A DNA stretch of 64,000 nt from assembly GCF_001429785.1 (NCBI RefSeq), contig NZ_LMJF01000012.1, positions 376,015 to 440,014 on the forward strand, written 5' to 3'. The position numbers and the translations under genes were made by a program. Shown here in pieces: positions 52,845-62,562 of the stretch. This stretch comes from Lysobacter sp. Root916. Its GTDB lineage: Bacteria > Pseudomonadota > Gammaproteobacteria > Xanthomonadales > Xanthomonadaceae. The notes under the pieces were generated by a model. The model was given only the letters and a program-made list of their open reading frames with translations, was not told the origin of the DNA and ran no database searches. The first letter of the stretch is position 1, and each line of letters opens with the position of its first letter.

Positions 52845-52973
52845 CGTCATTCCCGCGAAAGCGGGAATCCAGTGACCTCAGCGGGCGTGGTTCGACACGT
52901 TGCGCACTCGCCCAAGGCGCTGGATGTTCGGTTCAGCCGAAGCAGAGCGGAGCCCGCCTTGGCGGGAATGACG
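52845..52973. repeat. Pair of dispersed palindromic repeats
   Basis: Copy at 52845-52874 (CGTCATTCCCGCGAAAGCGG then GAATCCAGTG) and a partial inverted copy at 52951-52973 (AGCCCGCCTTGGCGGGAATG then ACG), facing each other about 75 bases apart as a REP/inverted-REP pair. It fills most of the 268-base gap between convergent genes. Confidence 0.85.
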
Positions 52974-53006
52974 TGCAAAAGGGCGATGGTTCGGCCTGCG
53001 AACGCG

Positions 53007-53384
53007 TCAACCCAGCAACGGCATCGCGAACACCACCGCGCCCAGCACGAACAGCGCGGTCAGCGCATGCACCAGCGGCCGGTTGATACGCAGGAACACG
53101 AACTGCTCGATCGTGCGTCCGACCCAGAACAAGGACATGCCGGCCAGCACGGCATGCCCTAGCGCGCTGGTCTGCAATTCGTCGGTGTAGAAGAAGCACA
53201 GCACCGCCACGGCCAGAAATACGTAGATCAGGCGCAGGTTGAGGATCTGCAGGATCGCGCGATCGGCCACGGTCGCGGTCTTCAGCGTGTCTCGCCAGCG
53301 GAACAGTTTCCAGAACGCCAGGTGGAAGCCGGCGAAAGCCAGGCTGTGCAGGCCGCCCAGCCAGATCCAGGTATGCGCGCTCAT
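53007..53384 (-). CDS. Uncharacterised four-helix membrane protein
   Basis: A 125-residue membrane protein with four hydrophobic helices (about 6-24, 45-66, 74-93 and 101-123). Conserved-looking H12-S-L-A-F-A-G-F-H21 near the start and R90-T-I-E-Q-F-V-F at the third helix. No family name known to me. Downstream of the hotdog gene on the same strand with an 82-base gap. Confidence 0.75.
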   Translation of the reverse strand: MSAHTWIWLGGLHSLAFAGFHLAFWKLFRWRDTLKTATVADRAILQILNLRLIYVFLAVAVLCFFYTDELQTSALGHAVLAGMSLFWVGRTIEQFVFLRINRPLVHALTALFVLGAVVFAMPLLG

Positions 53385-53466
53385 GGCCGCACTCTAGCCG
53401 ATGCCCGCGGCGCGGATTGTGCCGCCATCGACCGAATGTCCCGCATCGGACGACCGGGAATCGCGC

Positions 53467-53934
53467 TCACTTGCGCGGCGACACCCACATCGCGATGCGG
53501 GCGCGGAACACCGCTTCGCCGGCCTCGTTGTTGACCACCACGCTGACCGGCAGGTCGTAGCCGGACGCGGCTTCGACCACCGGGATATCCGGCGTGGCGA
53601 TGCCGTGCATGGTGCCGGTGGCCTTCTTCAGGTACTCGACCGTCATGCCCTTGGGGATCCAGCGCATGCTCGGCGGGATCGTGGCGTCGGTCATGACCCC
53701 GGCGGTGAGTTCGGCCAGGTTGCACAGCGCGATCGCGTGCACGGTGCCGAGGTGGTTGGTGACGCGGCGGCGGTGGCGCAGGGTCGCTTCGCAGCGGCCC
53801 GGCTCCAGCGCTACGAAGCGCGGCGAGATGCTGGCGAAGTAGGGCGCCTTCAGACAGACCGCGCGCGAGAACAGCCAGCGCCCGGCGGGCATGCGTTCGA
53901 ACTTGCGGTAGAGGGCGAGGACGTTGCTGCTCAT
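53467..53934 (-). CDS. Hotdog-fold (DUF4442) thioesterase-like protein
   Basis: A 155-residue single-domain hotdog protein of the DUF4442 type. ISPRFVALEPGRCEATLRHRRRVTNHLGTVHAIALCNLAELTAG is the family core, with Asn/His/Glu residues at the expected active-site helix. ATG at 53934. It lies 163 bases downstream of fadE on the same strand and beyond its terminator, and may hydrolyse acyl-CoA linked to fatty-acid oxidation; inferred from position. Confidence 0.85.
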   Translation of the reverse strand: MSSNVLALYRKFERMPAGRWLFSRAVCLKAPYFASISPRFVALEPGRCEATLRHRRRVTNHLGTVHAIALCNLAELTAGVMTDATIPPSMRWIPKGMTVEYLKKATGTMHGIATPDIPVVEAASGYDLPVSVVVNNEAGEAVFRARIAMWVSPRK

Positions 53935-54030
53935 GTCGGGATTTCCGCTGGGGCGCGTTCGTCGTGTCGAACGGCGACGCGCGCTGCATCGATGGGGTGG
54001 GCGGCCAGGCGCATCTCGCCGCCGCATGCG

Positions 54031-54057
54031 AAAACGGCGGGCCCGAGGGCCCGCCGT
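54031..54057 (-). terminator. fadE rho-independent terminator
   Basis: Perfect 10-bp stem ACGGCGGGCC / GGCCCGCCGT (54034-54057) with loop CGAG. Read on the minus strand it is followed by TTTT, 40 bases after the fadE stop. Confidence 0.85.
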
Positions 54058-54096
54058 CGCGATCATGCGTGGTGGCGTTGCACGCCGGTGCCCGCG

Positions 54097-56574
54097 TCAG
54101 GCCGCAGCGCGCGCGTCGTGGCCGTGGTCGTGCAGGCCGCGGTAGCCGGCCGAGCGCAACTCTTCGGCGTCGAAGTCGTCGACGCTGATCGCATCGATCG
54201 TCATCTCCCGCAGTTCTTCCAGCTGCTTGCGCTCTTCGGCGGTGATCCAGCCCTCGCGCACGCCCTCGTCGAGCTGGCTGGGGAAGTCCAGCGCTTCGAT
54301 GTCGCTGTTCTTGAGCGCCTTGAGGAACTTGCGCTCCACCGGCTCGGCCAGGATCACTTTCTGCAGATAGCTGTTGATGCGGCCGGCCGGGTTGTTCGCG
54401 CAAGGCGTGGTGAACACACCCTCGGCGAGACGGTCGCGGGCATCGTTGGGCGACATCAGCAGCGCCGCGGCGCGGTGGCCCAGGCGATCGCTGGGCGCCT
54501 GTGCGCGGCGGCCCCAGGGGAAGATCAGCGCCCACAGCAGCCAGCCGACCGGACGAATCGGGAAGTTGCGCAGCGCGCCCGACAGCGCCAGCTCGATCTT
54601 GTGCACGGCGTCGTGGAAGGCCCAGGCCAGCAGCGGCTGGTCGCCGACCGGACGGCCCTGGTCCTCGTAGCGCTTGAGCATGCTGCTGGCGATGTAGAGC
54701 TGGCTGAGCACGTCGCCCAGGCGCCCGGACAGCGACTCCTTGAACTTGAGCTTGCCGCCCAGCAGCAGCATCGAGGTGTCGGCCATCACCGCCAGCGTCG
54801 CCGAATAGCGGTTGAGCTTGCGGTAGTAGCGGCGGGTGTAGCTGTCGCCCGGCGCGGCGCCGATGCGCGAGCCGGTGAAGCCGTACCACCAGCTGCGCAC
54901 CGCGTTGGAAATCGCGAAGCCGATGTGGCCGAACAGGTTCTTGTCGAACTCGCGCAGGGCCTCTTTCTTGTCGGGCAGCATCGCCGCCTTCATTTCCTTG
55001 AGCACCCACGGATGGCACAGGATCGCGCCCTGGCCGAAGATCATCAGCGAGCGCGTCATGATGTTGGCGCCCTCGACCGTGATCATGATCGGCAGCGCCT
55101 GCCAGTTGCGGCCGGCGTAGTTCTTCGGGCCCAGGATGATGCCCTTGCCGCCGTGGATGTCCATCACGTCCTTGGCGACTTCGCGCGCCATCTCGGTGCA
55201 GTGGTACTTGGCGATGGTGGAGGGCACGGCCGGGTTTTCGCCGCGCGCCACCGCCGCGGCGGTGGCCTGCGACAGCGCGCTGACCGCGTAGGCGTGGCCT
55301 GCGATGCGCGCCAGCGCTTCCTCGACGCCTTCGAAGCGGCCGACCGAGAGGCCGAACTGCTTGCGGATGCGCGCGTAGGCGCCGGTCACGATCGCGCCCA
55401 TCTTGGCGCCGCCGCTGCCGGTGGAGGGCAGGGTGATCGAGCGGCCGATCGACAGGCACTCGACCAGCATCTGCCAGCCTTTGCCGGCATAGGCTTCGCC
55501 GCCGATCAGCTGGCTGAGCGGGATGAACACTTCCTTGCCGTGGATGGGGCCGTTCTGGAAGGTGCTGTTGAGCGGGAAGTGACGGCGGCCGACTTCGACG
55601 CCGGCGGTGTCGCGCGGCAGCAGCGCCAGGGTGATGCCGATGTCGCGCTTGTCGCCGATCAGGCCGTCCGGGTCGTACATGCGGAAGGCCAGGCCGATCA
55701 GGGTCGCGACCGGCGCCAGGGTGATGTAGCGCTTGTCGAAGGTGAGCTTGACGCCGACCACGCGCGCGCCGTTCCAGTCGCCCATGGTCACGATGCCGTA
55801 GTCCGGAATCGAGGTGGCGTCGGAGCCGGCCCAGGGACCGGTCAGGCCGAAGCAGGGCACTTCGCGGCCGTCGGCCAGGCGCGGCAGGTAGTGTTCCTTC
55901 TGCTCCTGGGTGCCGTAGTGCATCAGCAGTTCGGCCGGGCCCAGCGAGTTGGGCACGCCGACGGTGGAACTGACCACGCTCGACACCGAGGCCAGCTTCT
56001 GGATCACCTTGTGGTTGGCCAGCGCGCTGAAGCCCAGGCCGCCGAAGTCCTTGGGAATGTTGAGACCGAAGAACTTGTTCTTCTTGATGTAGTCCCACAG
56101 TTCCGGCTGCAGATCGGCGTAGACGTGGGTGATTTCCCAGTCGTTGGTCATCTTGCACAGCTCTTCGACCGGACCGTCGAGGAAGGCCTGTTCTTCGGCG
56201 CTCAGCTCGGGCTTGGGCTGCGACAGCAGCGCGTCCCAGTCCGGCTTGCCGGAGAACAGTTCGCCCTCGAAACCGACCGTGCCGGCTTCCAGCGCGGTGC
56301 GCTCGGTTTCCGACAGCGGCGGCAGAATCTTGGTGTAGAAGCCCAGCAGCGGCTTGGTGATCAGCGGCAGGCGGATCTGCGGGATCAGCAGCGGCACCGC
56401 GATCAGGGCCACGATCGCGGCCGCAACGATGGTCGCGATCGGATTGGCGCCGAACAGCCAGCACGCGACCAGCACGGTCGCGGTGAGGGCGGCCCAGACC
56501 GGCAGACGCAGCCGGTGGTAGGCGGCGATCGCACCAATAAGGAGGAAAGCGAGGAAGGGAATGGCGATGCTCAT
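54097..56574 (-). CDS. fadE: Acyl-CoA dehydrogenase FadE
   Basis: An 825-residue long-chain acyl-CoA dehydrogenase, the first step of fatty-acid beta-oxidation, in the FadE layout (about 815 residues). Two N-terminal membrane helices (1-22 and 26-60) are followed by the flavoprotein domain: IPKDFGGLGFS, GPWAGSDATSIPDYG, IHGGKGIILGPKNYAGRNWQ and a long FadE-specific C-terminal part. Divergent TetR-type gene upstream suggests regulation by acyl-CoA. ATG at 56574 has AAGGAGGAAAG upstream. Confidence 0.95.
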   Translation of the reverse strand: MSIAIPFLAFLLIGAIAAYHRLRLPVWAALTATVLVACWLFGANPIATIVAAAIVALIAVPLLIPQIRLPLITKPLLGFYTKILPPLSETERTALEAGTVGFEGELFSGKPDWDALLSQPKPELSAEEQAFLDGPVEELCKMTNDWEITHVYADLQPELWDYIKKNKFFGLNIPKDFGGLGFSALANHKVIQKLASVSSVVSSTVGVPNSLGPAELLMHYGTQEQKEHYLPRLADGREVPCFGLTGPWAGSDATSIPDYGIVTMGDWNGARVVGVKLTFDKRYITLAPVATLIGLAFRMYDPDGLIGDKRDIGITLALLPRDTAGVEVGRRHFPLNSTFQNGPIHGKEVFIPLSQLIGGEAYAGKGWQMLVECLSIGRSITLPSTGSGGAKMGAIVTGAYARIRKQFGLSVGRFEGVEEALARIAGHAYAVSALSQATAAAVARGENPAVPSTIAKYHCTEMAREVAKDVMDIHGGKGIILGPKNYAGRNWQALPIMITVEGANIMTRSLMIFGQGAILCHPWVLKEMKAAMLPDKKEALREFDKNLFGHIGFAISNAVRSWWYGFTGSRIGAAPGDSYTRRYYRKLNRYSATLAVMADTSMLLLGGKLKFKESLSGRLGDVLSQLYIASSMLKRYEDQGRPVGDQPLLAWAFHDAVHKIELALSGALRNFPIRPVGWLLWALIFPWGRRAQAPSDRLGHRAAALLMSPNDARDRLAEGVFTTPCANNPAGRINSYLQKVILAEPVERKFLKALKNSDIEALDFPSQLDEGVREGWITAEERKQLEELREMTIDAISVDDFDAEELRSAGYRGLHDHGHDARAAA

Positions 56575-56701
56575 GGCGACGCTCCAGCGGTATTACGACG
56601 TGTTGGCTAGGCTCAGGCTAGTCGGGCGGGCGTGATGCGAGTGCCTTAGCGCGTGGGCTTGCGGGCCGCGCCGCGTTCAAACGCCAGCATCAAACGCTCA
56701 A

Positions 56702-56717
56702 CATACGCACGAGTATG
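56702..56717. promoter_or_regulatory. Possible TetR operator between fadE and tetR
   Basis: CATAC-GCACGA-GTATG inverted repeat in the divergent promoter region. A similar half-site, GTATGG, recurs at 56781 just before the TetR start, fitting a repressor that controls both genes. Confidence 0.5.
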
Positions 56718-56801
56718 GTAAGGTTCCCCGGCCGCTGTCAACTCGCCGATGCTGCGGTGCATACTGTTCCCGTCGGTGGCGTATGGTTACACTTGTCATC
56801 C

Positions 56802-57392
56802 ATGAGCCAGCCCGTCCAGACCAAGCAAGAACGCAACGGCCGCCTGAGCGCCGACGATTGGGCGCAGGCCGCCCTAGACCTGATCGCCGAACAGGGCGTG
56901 GCCGCGGTCGCGGTCGAACCCCTTGCGCGCAGGCTCGGCGTCACCAAAGGCAGCTTCTACTGGCATTTCCCGTCGCGCGACGCCTTGCTGGTCGCGGCGC
57001 TGGAGCGTTGGGAGAAAGTCGAGCAGGAGACCGTGTTCGGTCAGCTCGAACCGATCCCGGATCCGCGCCAGCGTTTGCGCTCGCTGTTCCACCTCGTCGC
57101 CCACGAGGTCAAGTCGCACATCATCTATTCCGAGCTGCTCAAGGCGCTGGACCATCCGGCCGTGCAGCCGGTGATCGGCCGCGTCTCCGAGCGCCGATTG
57201 GACTATCTGACCGCATCCTTCCGCCAGGCCGGACTCAGCCGCACCGACGCGCAGCATCGCGCGCGACTGCTGTACGCCGCCTACGTCGGTTTCCTGCAGC
57301 TCAATCTGCAGTTGCACCAGACGCGGATGCAGCACGACGAATTCGAGGCCTATGTCGAGCACATGATGGCCACGCTCATCCCTAACTCTTAA
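56802..57392 (+). CDS. TetR-family transcriptional regulator
   Basis: A 196-residue one-domain-plus-ligand-domain repressor. The N-terminal helix-turn-helix (about 15-60) has [45 protein letters not shown], a textbook TetR DNA-binding region. The C-terminal domain is helical. ATG at 56802 (MSQPVQ) is preferred over an upstream GTG-rich extension because conservation starts there. It is divergent from fadE, so it probably represses beta-oxidation until an acyl-CoA binds. Confidence 0.92.
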   Translation: MSQPVQTKQERNGRLSADDWAQAALDLIAEQGVAAVAVEPLARRLGVTKGSFYWHFPSRDALLVAALERWEKVEQETVFGQLEPIPDPRQRLRSLFHLVAHEVKSHIIYSELLKALDHPAVQPVIGRVSERRLDYLTASFRQAGLSRTDAQHRARLLYAAYVGFLQLNLQLHQTRMQHDEFEAYVEHMMATLIPNS

Positions 57393-57419
57393 ACAGTCCC
57401 CCGGCTGGAGGCCCTTGCC

Positions 57420-59222
57420 GTGAATGCCATTTCCAAAGACGTACCGACTGCGCCCGCGCTGGGGAGCGCAGGCAGCCGGTTAGCCGCATTGAACGAGTGG
57501 GTCGCGCAGGTCGCGGCCCTGACCCGTCCCGACCGCATCCAGTGGTGCGACGGCAGCGATGCGGAAAACGCCGCGCTGATCGAGCGCATGCTCGCCGACG
57601 GCACCCTGGAGCAGCTCAACGAGCAGACCCATCCCGGCAGCTATTTGCACCGCTCGCATCCGGACGACGTGGCGCGCGTGGAGCACCTGACCTTCGTGTG
57701 CACGCGCTCGCCCGAGGACGCCGGCCCGAACAATCATTGGATGGCGCCGGCCGAGGCGCACGCCAAGATGGACGCGCTGTACGCGGGCTGCATGCGCGGC
57801 CGCACCCTGTACGTGATCCCGTACTGCATGGGCCCGATCGATTCGCCGCTGTCGCGTTGCGGCGTGGAGATCACCGACAGCCCCTACGTGGTCGCCAACA
57901 TGCGCATCATGACCCGCATGGGCGCGCCGGCGCTGGCGCGGATCGAGCGCGAGGGGGCGTTCGTGCGCGGTCTGCATTCGATCGGCGAGCTCGATCCCGA
58001 GCGTCGTTTCATCATGCATTTCCCCGAGGAGCTGACGATCAAATCGTTCGGTTCCGGCTACGGCGGCAACGCCCTGCTCGGCAAGAAGTGCCACGCCCTG
58101 CGCATCGCCTCGCATCAGGCGCGCAGCGAAGGCTGGCTGGCCGAGCACATGCTGATCCTGGGCATCGAGAACCCGCAGGGCGAGACCCACTATGTCGCCG
58201 CCGCGTTCCCCTCGGCCTGCGGCAAGACCAATCTGGCGATGCTGATTCCGCCGCAGGGCTATCGCGACGCCGGCTGGAAGGTGTGGACGGTCGGCGACGA
58301 CATCTGCTGGATGCGCCCCGGCGCCGACGGCCGCCTGTACGCGATCAATCCGGAAGCCGGTTTCTTCGGCGTCGCCCCGGGCACCTCGAGCAAGTCGAAC
58401 CCGAACGCGCTGGCGACGATCCAGCACGACACCATCTTCACCAACGTCGGCGTCACCGCCGACGGCCAGCCCTGGTGGGAAGGCCTGGACAACGGCCAGA
58501 CCCCGGTCACCGACTGGCGCGGCAATCCCTACGATCCGGCCAAGGGCCCGGCCGCGCATCCGAACTCGCGCTTCACGGTGTCGGCCAAGCAGTGCCCGAG
58601 CTATTCGGACAAGGCCGAGGACGCCCAGGGCGTGCCGATCTCGGCGATCGTGTTCGGCGGCCGCCGCGCCTCGCTGGTGCCGCTGGTGTTCGAAGCGCGC
58701 GACTGGACCCACGGCGTGCTGGTCGGCGCCGCGATGGGCTCGGAAACCACCGCCGCCGCGACCGGTGCGGTCGGCGTGATGCGCCGCGATCCGATGGCGA
58801 TGAAGCCGTTCTGCGGCTACAACTTCGCCGATTACTTCAGCCATTGGCTGTCGTTCGACGGCGCCCAGGCCCAGCTGCCCAAGGTTTTCCACGTCAACTG
58901 GTTCCGCAAGGGCGACGACGGCAAGTTCCTGTGGCCGGGCTTCGGCGACAACCTGCGCGTGCTGGAGTGGATGATCGGACGCGTCAAGGGCGAGGCCGGC
59001 GCGGTGGAAACGCCGATCGGCCATCTGCCGGCGCCGGGCGATCTCAATCTCGACGGCGTCAGCCTGTCCGACGAAGCGCGGGCCAAGCTGTTCGGCTTCG
59101 ACCATGCCGGCTGGAGCGCCGAGTTCGACAGCATCGGCGGTTACCTGGACGAGTACGGTCCGCGTATGCCGCAGGCGCTGAAGAACGAACAGCAACGCAT
59201 CGCCGCCGCACTGGCCCGCTGA
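57420..59222 (+). CDS. pckG: Phosphoenolpyruvate carboxykinase (GTP)
   Basis: A 600-residue GTP-type PEP carboxykinase converting oxaloacetate and GTP to PEP, GDP and CO2, first step of gluconeogenesis. [11 protein letters not shown] at 264-274 holds the P-loop with the mobile Cys-267; [18 protein letters not shown] and [16 protein letters not shown] are the kinase motifs. GTG start at 57420 with GGAGG upstream. Length is standard. Next to fadE and tetR, it fits growth on fatty acids. Confidence 0.96.
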   Translation: MNAISKDVPTAPALGSAGSRLAALNEWVAQVAALTRPDRIQWCDGSDAENAALIERMLADGTLEQLNEQTHPGSYLHRSHPDDVARVEHLTFVCTRSPEDAGPNNHWMAPAEAHAKMDALYAGCMRGRTLYVIPYCMGPIDSPLSRCGVEITDSPYVVANMRIMTRMGAPALARIEREGAFVRGLHSIGELDPERRFIMHFPEELTIKSFGSGYGGNALLGKKCHALRIASHQARSEGWLAEHMLILGIENPQGETHYVAAAFPSACGKTNLAMLIPPQGYRDAGWKVWTVGDDICWMRPGADGRLYAINPEAGFFGVAPGTSSKSNPNALATIQHDTIFTNVGVTADGQPWWEGLDNGQTPVTDWRGNPYDPAKGPAAHPNSRFTVSAKQCPSYSDKAEDAQGVPISAIVFGGRRASLVPLVFEARDWTHGVLVGAAMGSETTAAATGAVGVMRRDPMAMKPFCGYNFADYFSHWLSFDGAQAQLPKVFHVNWFRKGDDGKFLWPGFGDNLRVLEWMIGRVKGEAGAVETPIGHLPAPGDLNLDGVSLSDEARAKLFGFDHAGWSAEFDSIGGYLDEYGPRMPQALKNEQQRIAAALAR

Positions 59223-59229
59223 GACCTGC

Positions 59230-59823
59230 ATGTCCGTCGCAAACCCCGCCGCGATCGCGGCCAGTCGTGAACTCCTGATCGACGGCCGCCCGCTGCGGGT
59301 GTACGACGGCCTGCTGTCCAACGTCGGCGACTACGTGCGCAGCCTGGCGCGTGCGCCGTTCACGCGCACCGAGGTCGCGCGGCCGGAGACCAACGACTAC
59401 AAGCACTGGGCCACCGAGGTGAAGCTCGAGGCCCTGGTGCAGCAGCCGATCTTCGACCTGACCCGGCGCGCGGTGCTGGGCTTCACCGGCACGGGCTACG
59501 GCTACAAGCCGTATCGCGCCTACACCAACGTCGCCAGCTTCGGCGACATGCTGTTCACCCACACCGACTGCCTGCCCGACCAGCGCGATCTGACCGCGCT
59601 GTGGTACCTGTGCGAGCACTGGGACCTGGAGTGGGGCGGCGAGACCATGTTCTACGACGCCGCCGACGAAGTGGCCTGCGCGCTCACGCCGCGACCGGGC
59701 CGGCTGGTGATCTTCGACGGCGCGATCAAGCACGCCGGACGCCCGCCGAACCGGATCTGCTACGCGCCGCGCTACACCTTCGCGATCAAGTTCGAACGCG
59801 TGGCAGTGGGTCCGACGGCATGA
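59230..59823 (+). CDS. 2OG-Fe(II) oxygenase
   Basis: A 197-residue 2-oxoglutarate/iron dioxygenase of the double-stranded beta-helix type. The facial triad reads H111-T-D113 in FTHTDCLP and H168 in IKHAGRPPNR, with an Arg (R175 or R181) for 2-oxoglutarate. It starts 7 bases after pckG and overlaps the sulfotransferase gene by ATGA, so they are co-translated. Substrate unknown; possibly a protein or peptide hydroxylation acting with the sulfotransferase. Confidence 0.85.
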   Translation: MSVANPAAIAASRELLIDGRPLRVYDGLLSNVGDYVRSLARAPFTRTEVARPETNDYKHWATEVKLEALVQQPIFDLTRRAVLGFTGTGYGYKPYRAYTNVASFGDMLFTHTDCLPDQRDLTALWYLCEHWDLEWGGETMFYDAADEVACALTPRPGRLVIFDGAIKHAGRPPNRICYAPRYTFAIKFERVAVGPTA

Positions 59824-61382
59824 GCCAGGACCAAGTGCAGAAGCTCTGGCGACAGGGCGAGGACCACGCGCGACAGGGCCAGGTCAACGCCGCGCTGGAA
59901 GCCTTCGAAAACCTGCTCGCGGCCGACCCCAACCACGTCCAGGCCTTGCTGCGCGCTTCGCGGCTGGCGCTGATGGTGGGGCGCTACCGGCTCGGCCACG
60001 ACTATGCGATGCGCGCGCTGGCGCGGCGTCCTAGCTCGGACGAGGCGGTGCTGACCCTGGCGCGCGCGCTGCGCATGTTCAACGAGCCCGGCGCGCTGCT
60101 GGAATGCGTGGAGCATTCGCGTTGGCGCGAACGCCGCTCGGTGGAATGGCTGACCGAGCTGGCGATGCTGGTCAGCACCATCGGCGATAACGCCCTGGCC
60201 CTGCAGATCCTCGACGTAGCGGCGCTGCGCGATCCGCGCCACGCGCCGATGCGCTATTTCCGCGGCGTGGTGCAGATGTTCTTCGGCGAGATGGAAGAAG
60301 CCGAGCGCGAACTGGAGCTGGCGATCGCGCGCCAGCCGAACATGGCGCAGGCGCATTGGGTGCTGTCGCGCCTGCGCAAGCAGACCGCCGACGCCAACCA
60401 CGTCGATCGCATGCTCACCCAGATCCGCGCCGCCAAGCCGGCCAGCGAGAGCGAGGCCTACCTGGCCTTCGCCCTGCACAACGAGCTGCACGACCTGGGC
60501 CGCTACGAAGAGTCCTGGCAGGCCCTGGACCGCGGTTGCCGGATCAAGCGTCAGCTCACCCCGCACGACCGCCTCGACGCGCGGCGCATGTTCGAGGGCC
60601 TGACCCGGCTGTGCGACGCCGAGTTCGTGCGCCCGGTCACCCAGGAACCCGGCCCCTACGTGCCGGTCTTCATCCTGGGCATGCACCGCTCCGGCAGCAC
60701 CCTGCTGGAACAATTGCTGGGCGGGCATCCGATGGTGTCCGACGGCGGCGAGACCTACGCATTCACCACCCAGATGCGCTACGGCGCCGATTTCCGCAAC
60801 AAGGCCGTGCTCGACGCCGAACTGGTGCGGCGCGCGGCCAAGGTCGACTACGCCCAGGTCGGCCAGCGCTTCCTCGAGCGCAGCGCCTGGCGCGCCAAGG
60901 ACCGGCCCTACCTGACCGAGAAGCTGCCCTCGAACTTCCTCAACGTGGGCTTCATCGGCCGTTCGCTGCCGCAGGCGCGCATCCTGCACATGGTGCGCGA
61001 CCCGGTCGACACCTGCTTCTCCAACCTGCGCACCATGTTCTCGGACGTGAACACCTTCTCCTACGACCAGCACGAGCTGGTGGAGTGGTTCGGCCAGTAC
61101 CAGCGCCTGATGGCGCACTGGCACGAGGTCATGCCGGACCGGATCATGGACGTGCGCTACGACGCCCTGGTCGCCGACCCCGAAGGCGTGATGCGCCAGG
61201 TCCTGGACTTCCTGGGCCTGCCCTGGGATGCCGCCGCCACCACCCTGGATCGCGCGGGCGCGGTGGCCACCGCCAGCAGCCCGCAGATGCGCGGCGGCAT
61301 CATCAAGAACCGCAGCTCGGCCTGGGCGCCGTACGAGGCCCAGCTGCAGCCGCTGATCCACGGACTGGGCGCGCTGGGCTGA
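59820..61382 (+). CDS. TPR-domain sulfotransferase
   Basis: A 520-residue protein joining N-terminal TPR-type helical repeats (about 1-260: LWRQGEDHARQGQVNAALEAFENLLAADPNHVQALLRAS and similar) to a C-terminal PAPS-dependent sulfotransferase domain (about 280-515). The 5'-phosphosulfate loop is G287-M-H-R-S-G-S-T294; the 3'-phosphate-binding part lies around RILHMVRDPVDTCFSN. Typical of bacterial TPR sulfotransferases whose substrates are proteins or glycans. Translationally coupled to the upstream oxygenase. No signal peptide. Confidence 0.9.
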   Translation: MSQDQVQKLWRQGEDHARQGQVNAALEAFENLLAADPNHVQALLRASRLALMVGRYRLGHDYAMRALARRPSSDEAVLTLARALRMFNEPGALLECVEHSRWRERRSVEWLTELAMLVSTIGDNALALQILDVAALRDPRHAPMRYFRGVVQMFFGEMEEAERELELAIARQPNMAQAHWVLSRLRKQTADANHVDRMLTQIRAAKPASESEAYLAFALHNELHDLGRYEESWQALDRGCRIKRQLTPHDRLDARRMFEGLTRLCDAEFVRPVTQEPGPYVPVFILGMHRSGSTLLEQLLGGHPMVSDGGETYAFTTQMRYGADFRNKAVLDAELVRRAAKVDYAQVGQRFLERSAWRAKDRPYLTEKLPSNFLNVGFIGRSLPQARILHMVRDPVDTCFSNLRTMFSDVNTFSYDQHELVEWFGQYQRLMAHWHEVMPDRIMDVRYDALVADPEGVMRQVLDFLGLPWDAAATTLDRAGAVATASSPQMRGGIIKNRSSAWAPYEAQLQPLIHGLGALG

Positions 61383-61440
61383 GCCGGCCGCGCCCCGACG
61401 CGGCGGCGGCTTAAACCTTCCCGGATGGCGGGGCATCGGA

Positions 61441-62025
61441 ATGACTATGCTGACCGCCGTGACCGAATCCCTGCCAGACGAAGCGACACCGGCCGACGAC
61501 CGCGACCTGGTCGGGGCGGCGGCGCGCGGCGAGACCGCGGCCTTCGAAACCCTGTACCGCCGCCACGCCGGCCGCGTCCACGGCGTGATCGCGCGCCTGG
61601 TCGGCCACCACGGCGCACGCGCCGAGGACCTCACCCAGGAGGCCTTCGTGCGCGCCTGGCAGGCGCTGCCGGCGTTCCGGTTCGAGTCCGCTTTCAGCAC
61701 CTGGTTGCACCGGCTGGCGGTCAATACCGCGCTGATGGAACTGCGCAGCCGGCGCAGCAAGCCGCAGGAGGACGGCGACGAGGACGCGTTCGAACTGGTC
61801 GGCAGCGCCGACTCGGCCGGGCACGTGACCGCGCTGTCGATGGACCTGGAGCGCGCGGTCGCCAGCCTGCCGCCACGCGCCCGCGCGGTGCTGGTGCTGT
61901 ACGACGTGGAAGGCTGGAAGCATGAGGAGATCGCCGCCGAACTCGGCATGGCGGTCGGCAGCAGCAAGGCGCAATTGCACCGCGCGCGCGGATTGCTGCG
62001 CGAACGGCTAGGAGGACAGGCATGA
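61441..62025 (+). CDS. ECF RNA polymerase sigma factor
   Basis: A 194-residue sigma-70 family regulator. Region 2 (about 25-95) with FETLYRRHAGRVHGVIARLVG and AEDLTQEAFVRAWQALPAFR; region 4 (about 135-185) with LPPRARAVLVLYDVEGWKHEEIAAELGMAVGSSKAQLHRAR. It is the first of three coupled genes with a membrane-helix protein and a DUF4097 protein, a frequent xanthomonad layout. Overlaps the next gene by ATGA. Confidence 0.94.
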   Translation: MTMLTAVTESLPDEATPADDRDLVGAAARGETAAFETLYRRHAGRVHGVIARLVGHHGARAEDLTQEAFVRAWQALPAFRFESAFSTWLHRLAVNTALMELRSRRSKPQEDGDEDAFELVGSADSAGHVTALSMDLERAVASLPPRARAVLVLYDVEGWKHEEIAAELGMAVGSSKAQLHRARGLLRERLGGQA

Positions 62026-62546
62026 ACACCGAACATCGAGAGCCCGCGTCGGACGGCGAACTGCCCGACGCCCTGCGTTGGCAGCTGCGCGCGCTGCGCC
62101 GCGACCAGCCACCGGCCAACGACTTGTGGCCCGGGATCGCCGCGCGCCTGCAGCCGCAGGTGGCTGCGCCGGTGCGCACGCCGCGGCCGCGCTGGCTGGC
62201 GCCGTTCGCGGTAGCCGCGACCCTGGTGCTGGCTATCGGTTTCACCGGCGTCTGGCGCGGCGACCAGGCCGCCAACGACGCCCCGCAGGCGCGCAGCGAA
62301 TCGCTGCTGCAGCGCGAGGCCGCCGGCATGACCCTGCAGTACCAGGCCGCGATGCAGGAAATGCAGCGCGCCGCGCCGGCCCCGAACGCGACCGCCCTGC
62401 AACCCGCGTTCGAGGAGCTGGACCGCAACGCCGCGCTGATCCTGGACGCGCTGGCCCACGACCCCGACTCGCGCCTGCTGCTGGAGCAGCTGCGCCGCAC
62501 CTACGCACGACGCCTCGCGCTCGCCCAGCGCGTGGCCTATACCTGA
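62022..62546 (+). CDS. Putative anti-sigma factor
   Basis: A 174-residue protein with a short cytoplasmic N-terminus (about 1-60: LPDALRWQLRALRRDQPPANDLWPGIAARLQ), one membrane helix (about 63-82) and a helical periplasmic domain. The start overlaps the sigma gene stop (ATGA). No zinc ligands of the ZAS type. Anti-sigma role is inferred from topology and coupling; the 31.9 kb gene has the same layout. Confidence 0.7.
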   Translation: MNTEHREPASDGELPDALRWQLRALRRDQPPANDLWPGIAARLQPQVAAPVRTPRPRWLAPFAVAATLVLAIGFTGVWRGDQAANDAPQARSESLLQREAAGMTLQYQAAMQEMQRAAPAPNATALQPAFEELDRNAALILDALAHDPDSRLLLEQLRRTYARRLALAQRVAYT

Positions 62547-62562
62547 AACCCGGAGGACGACC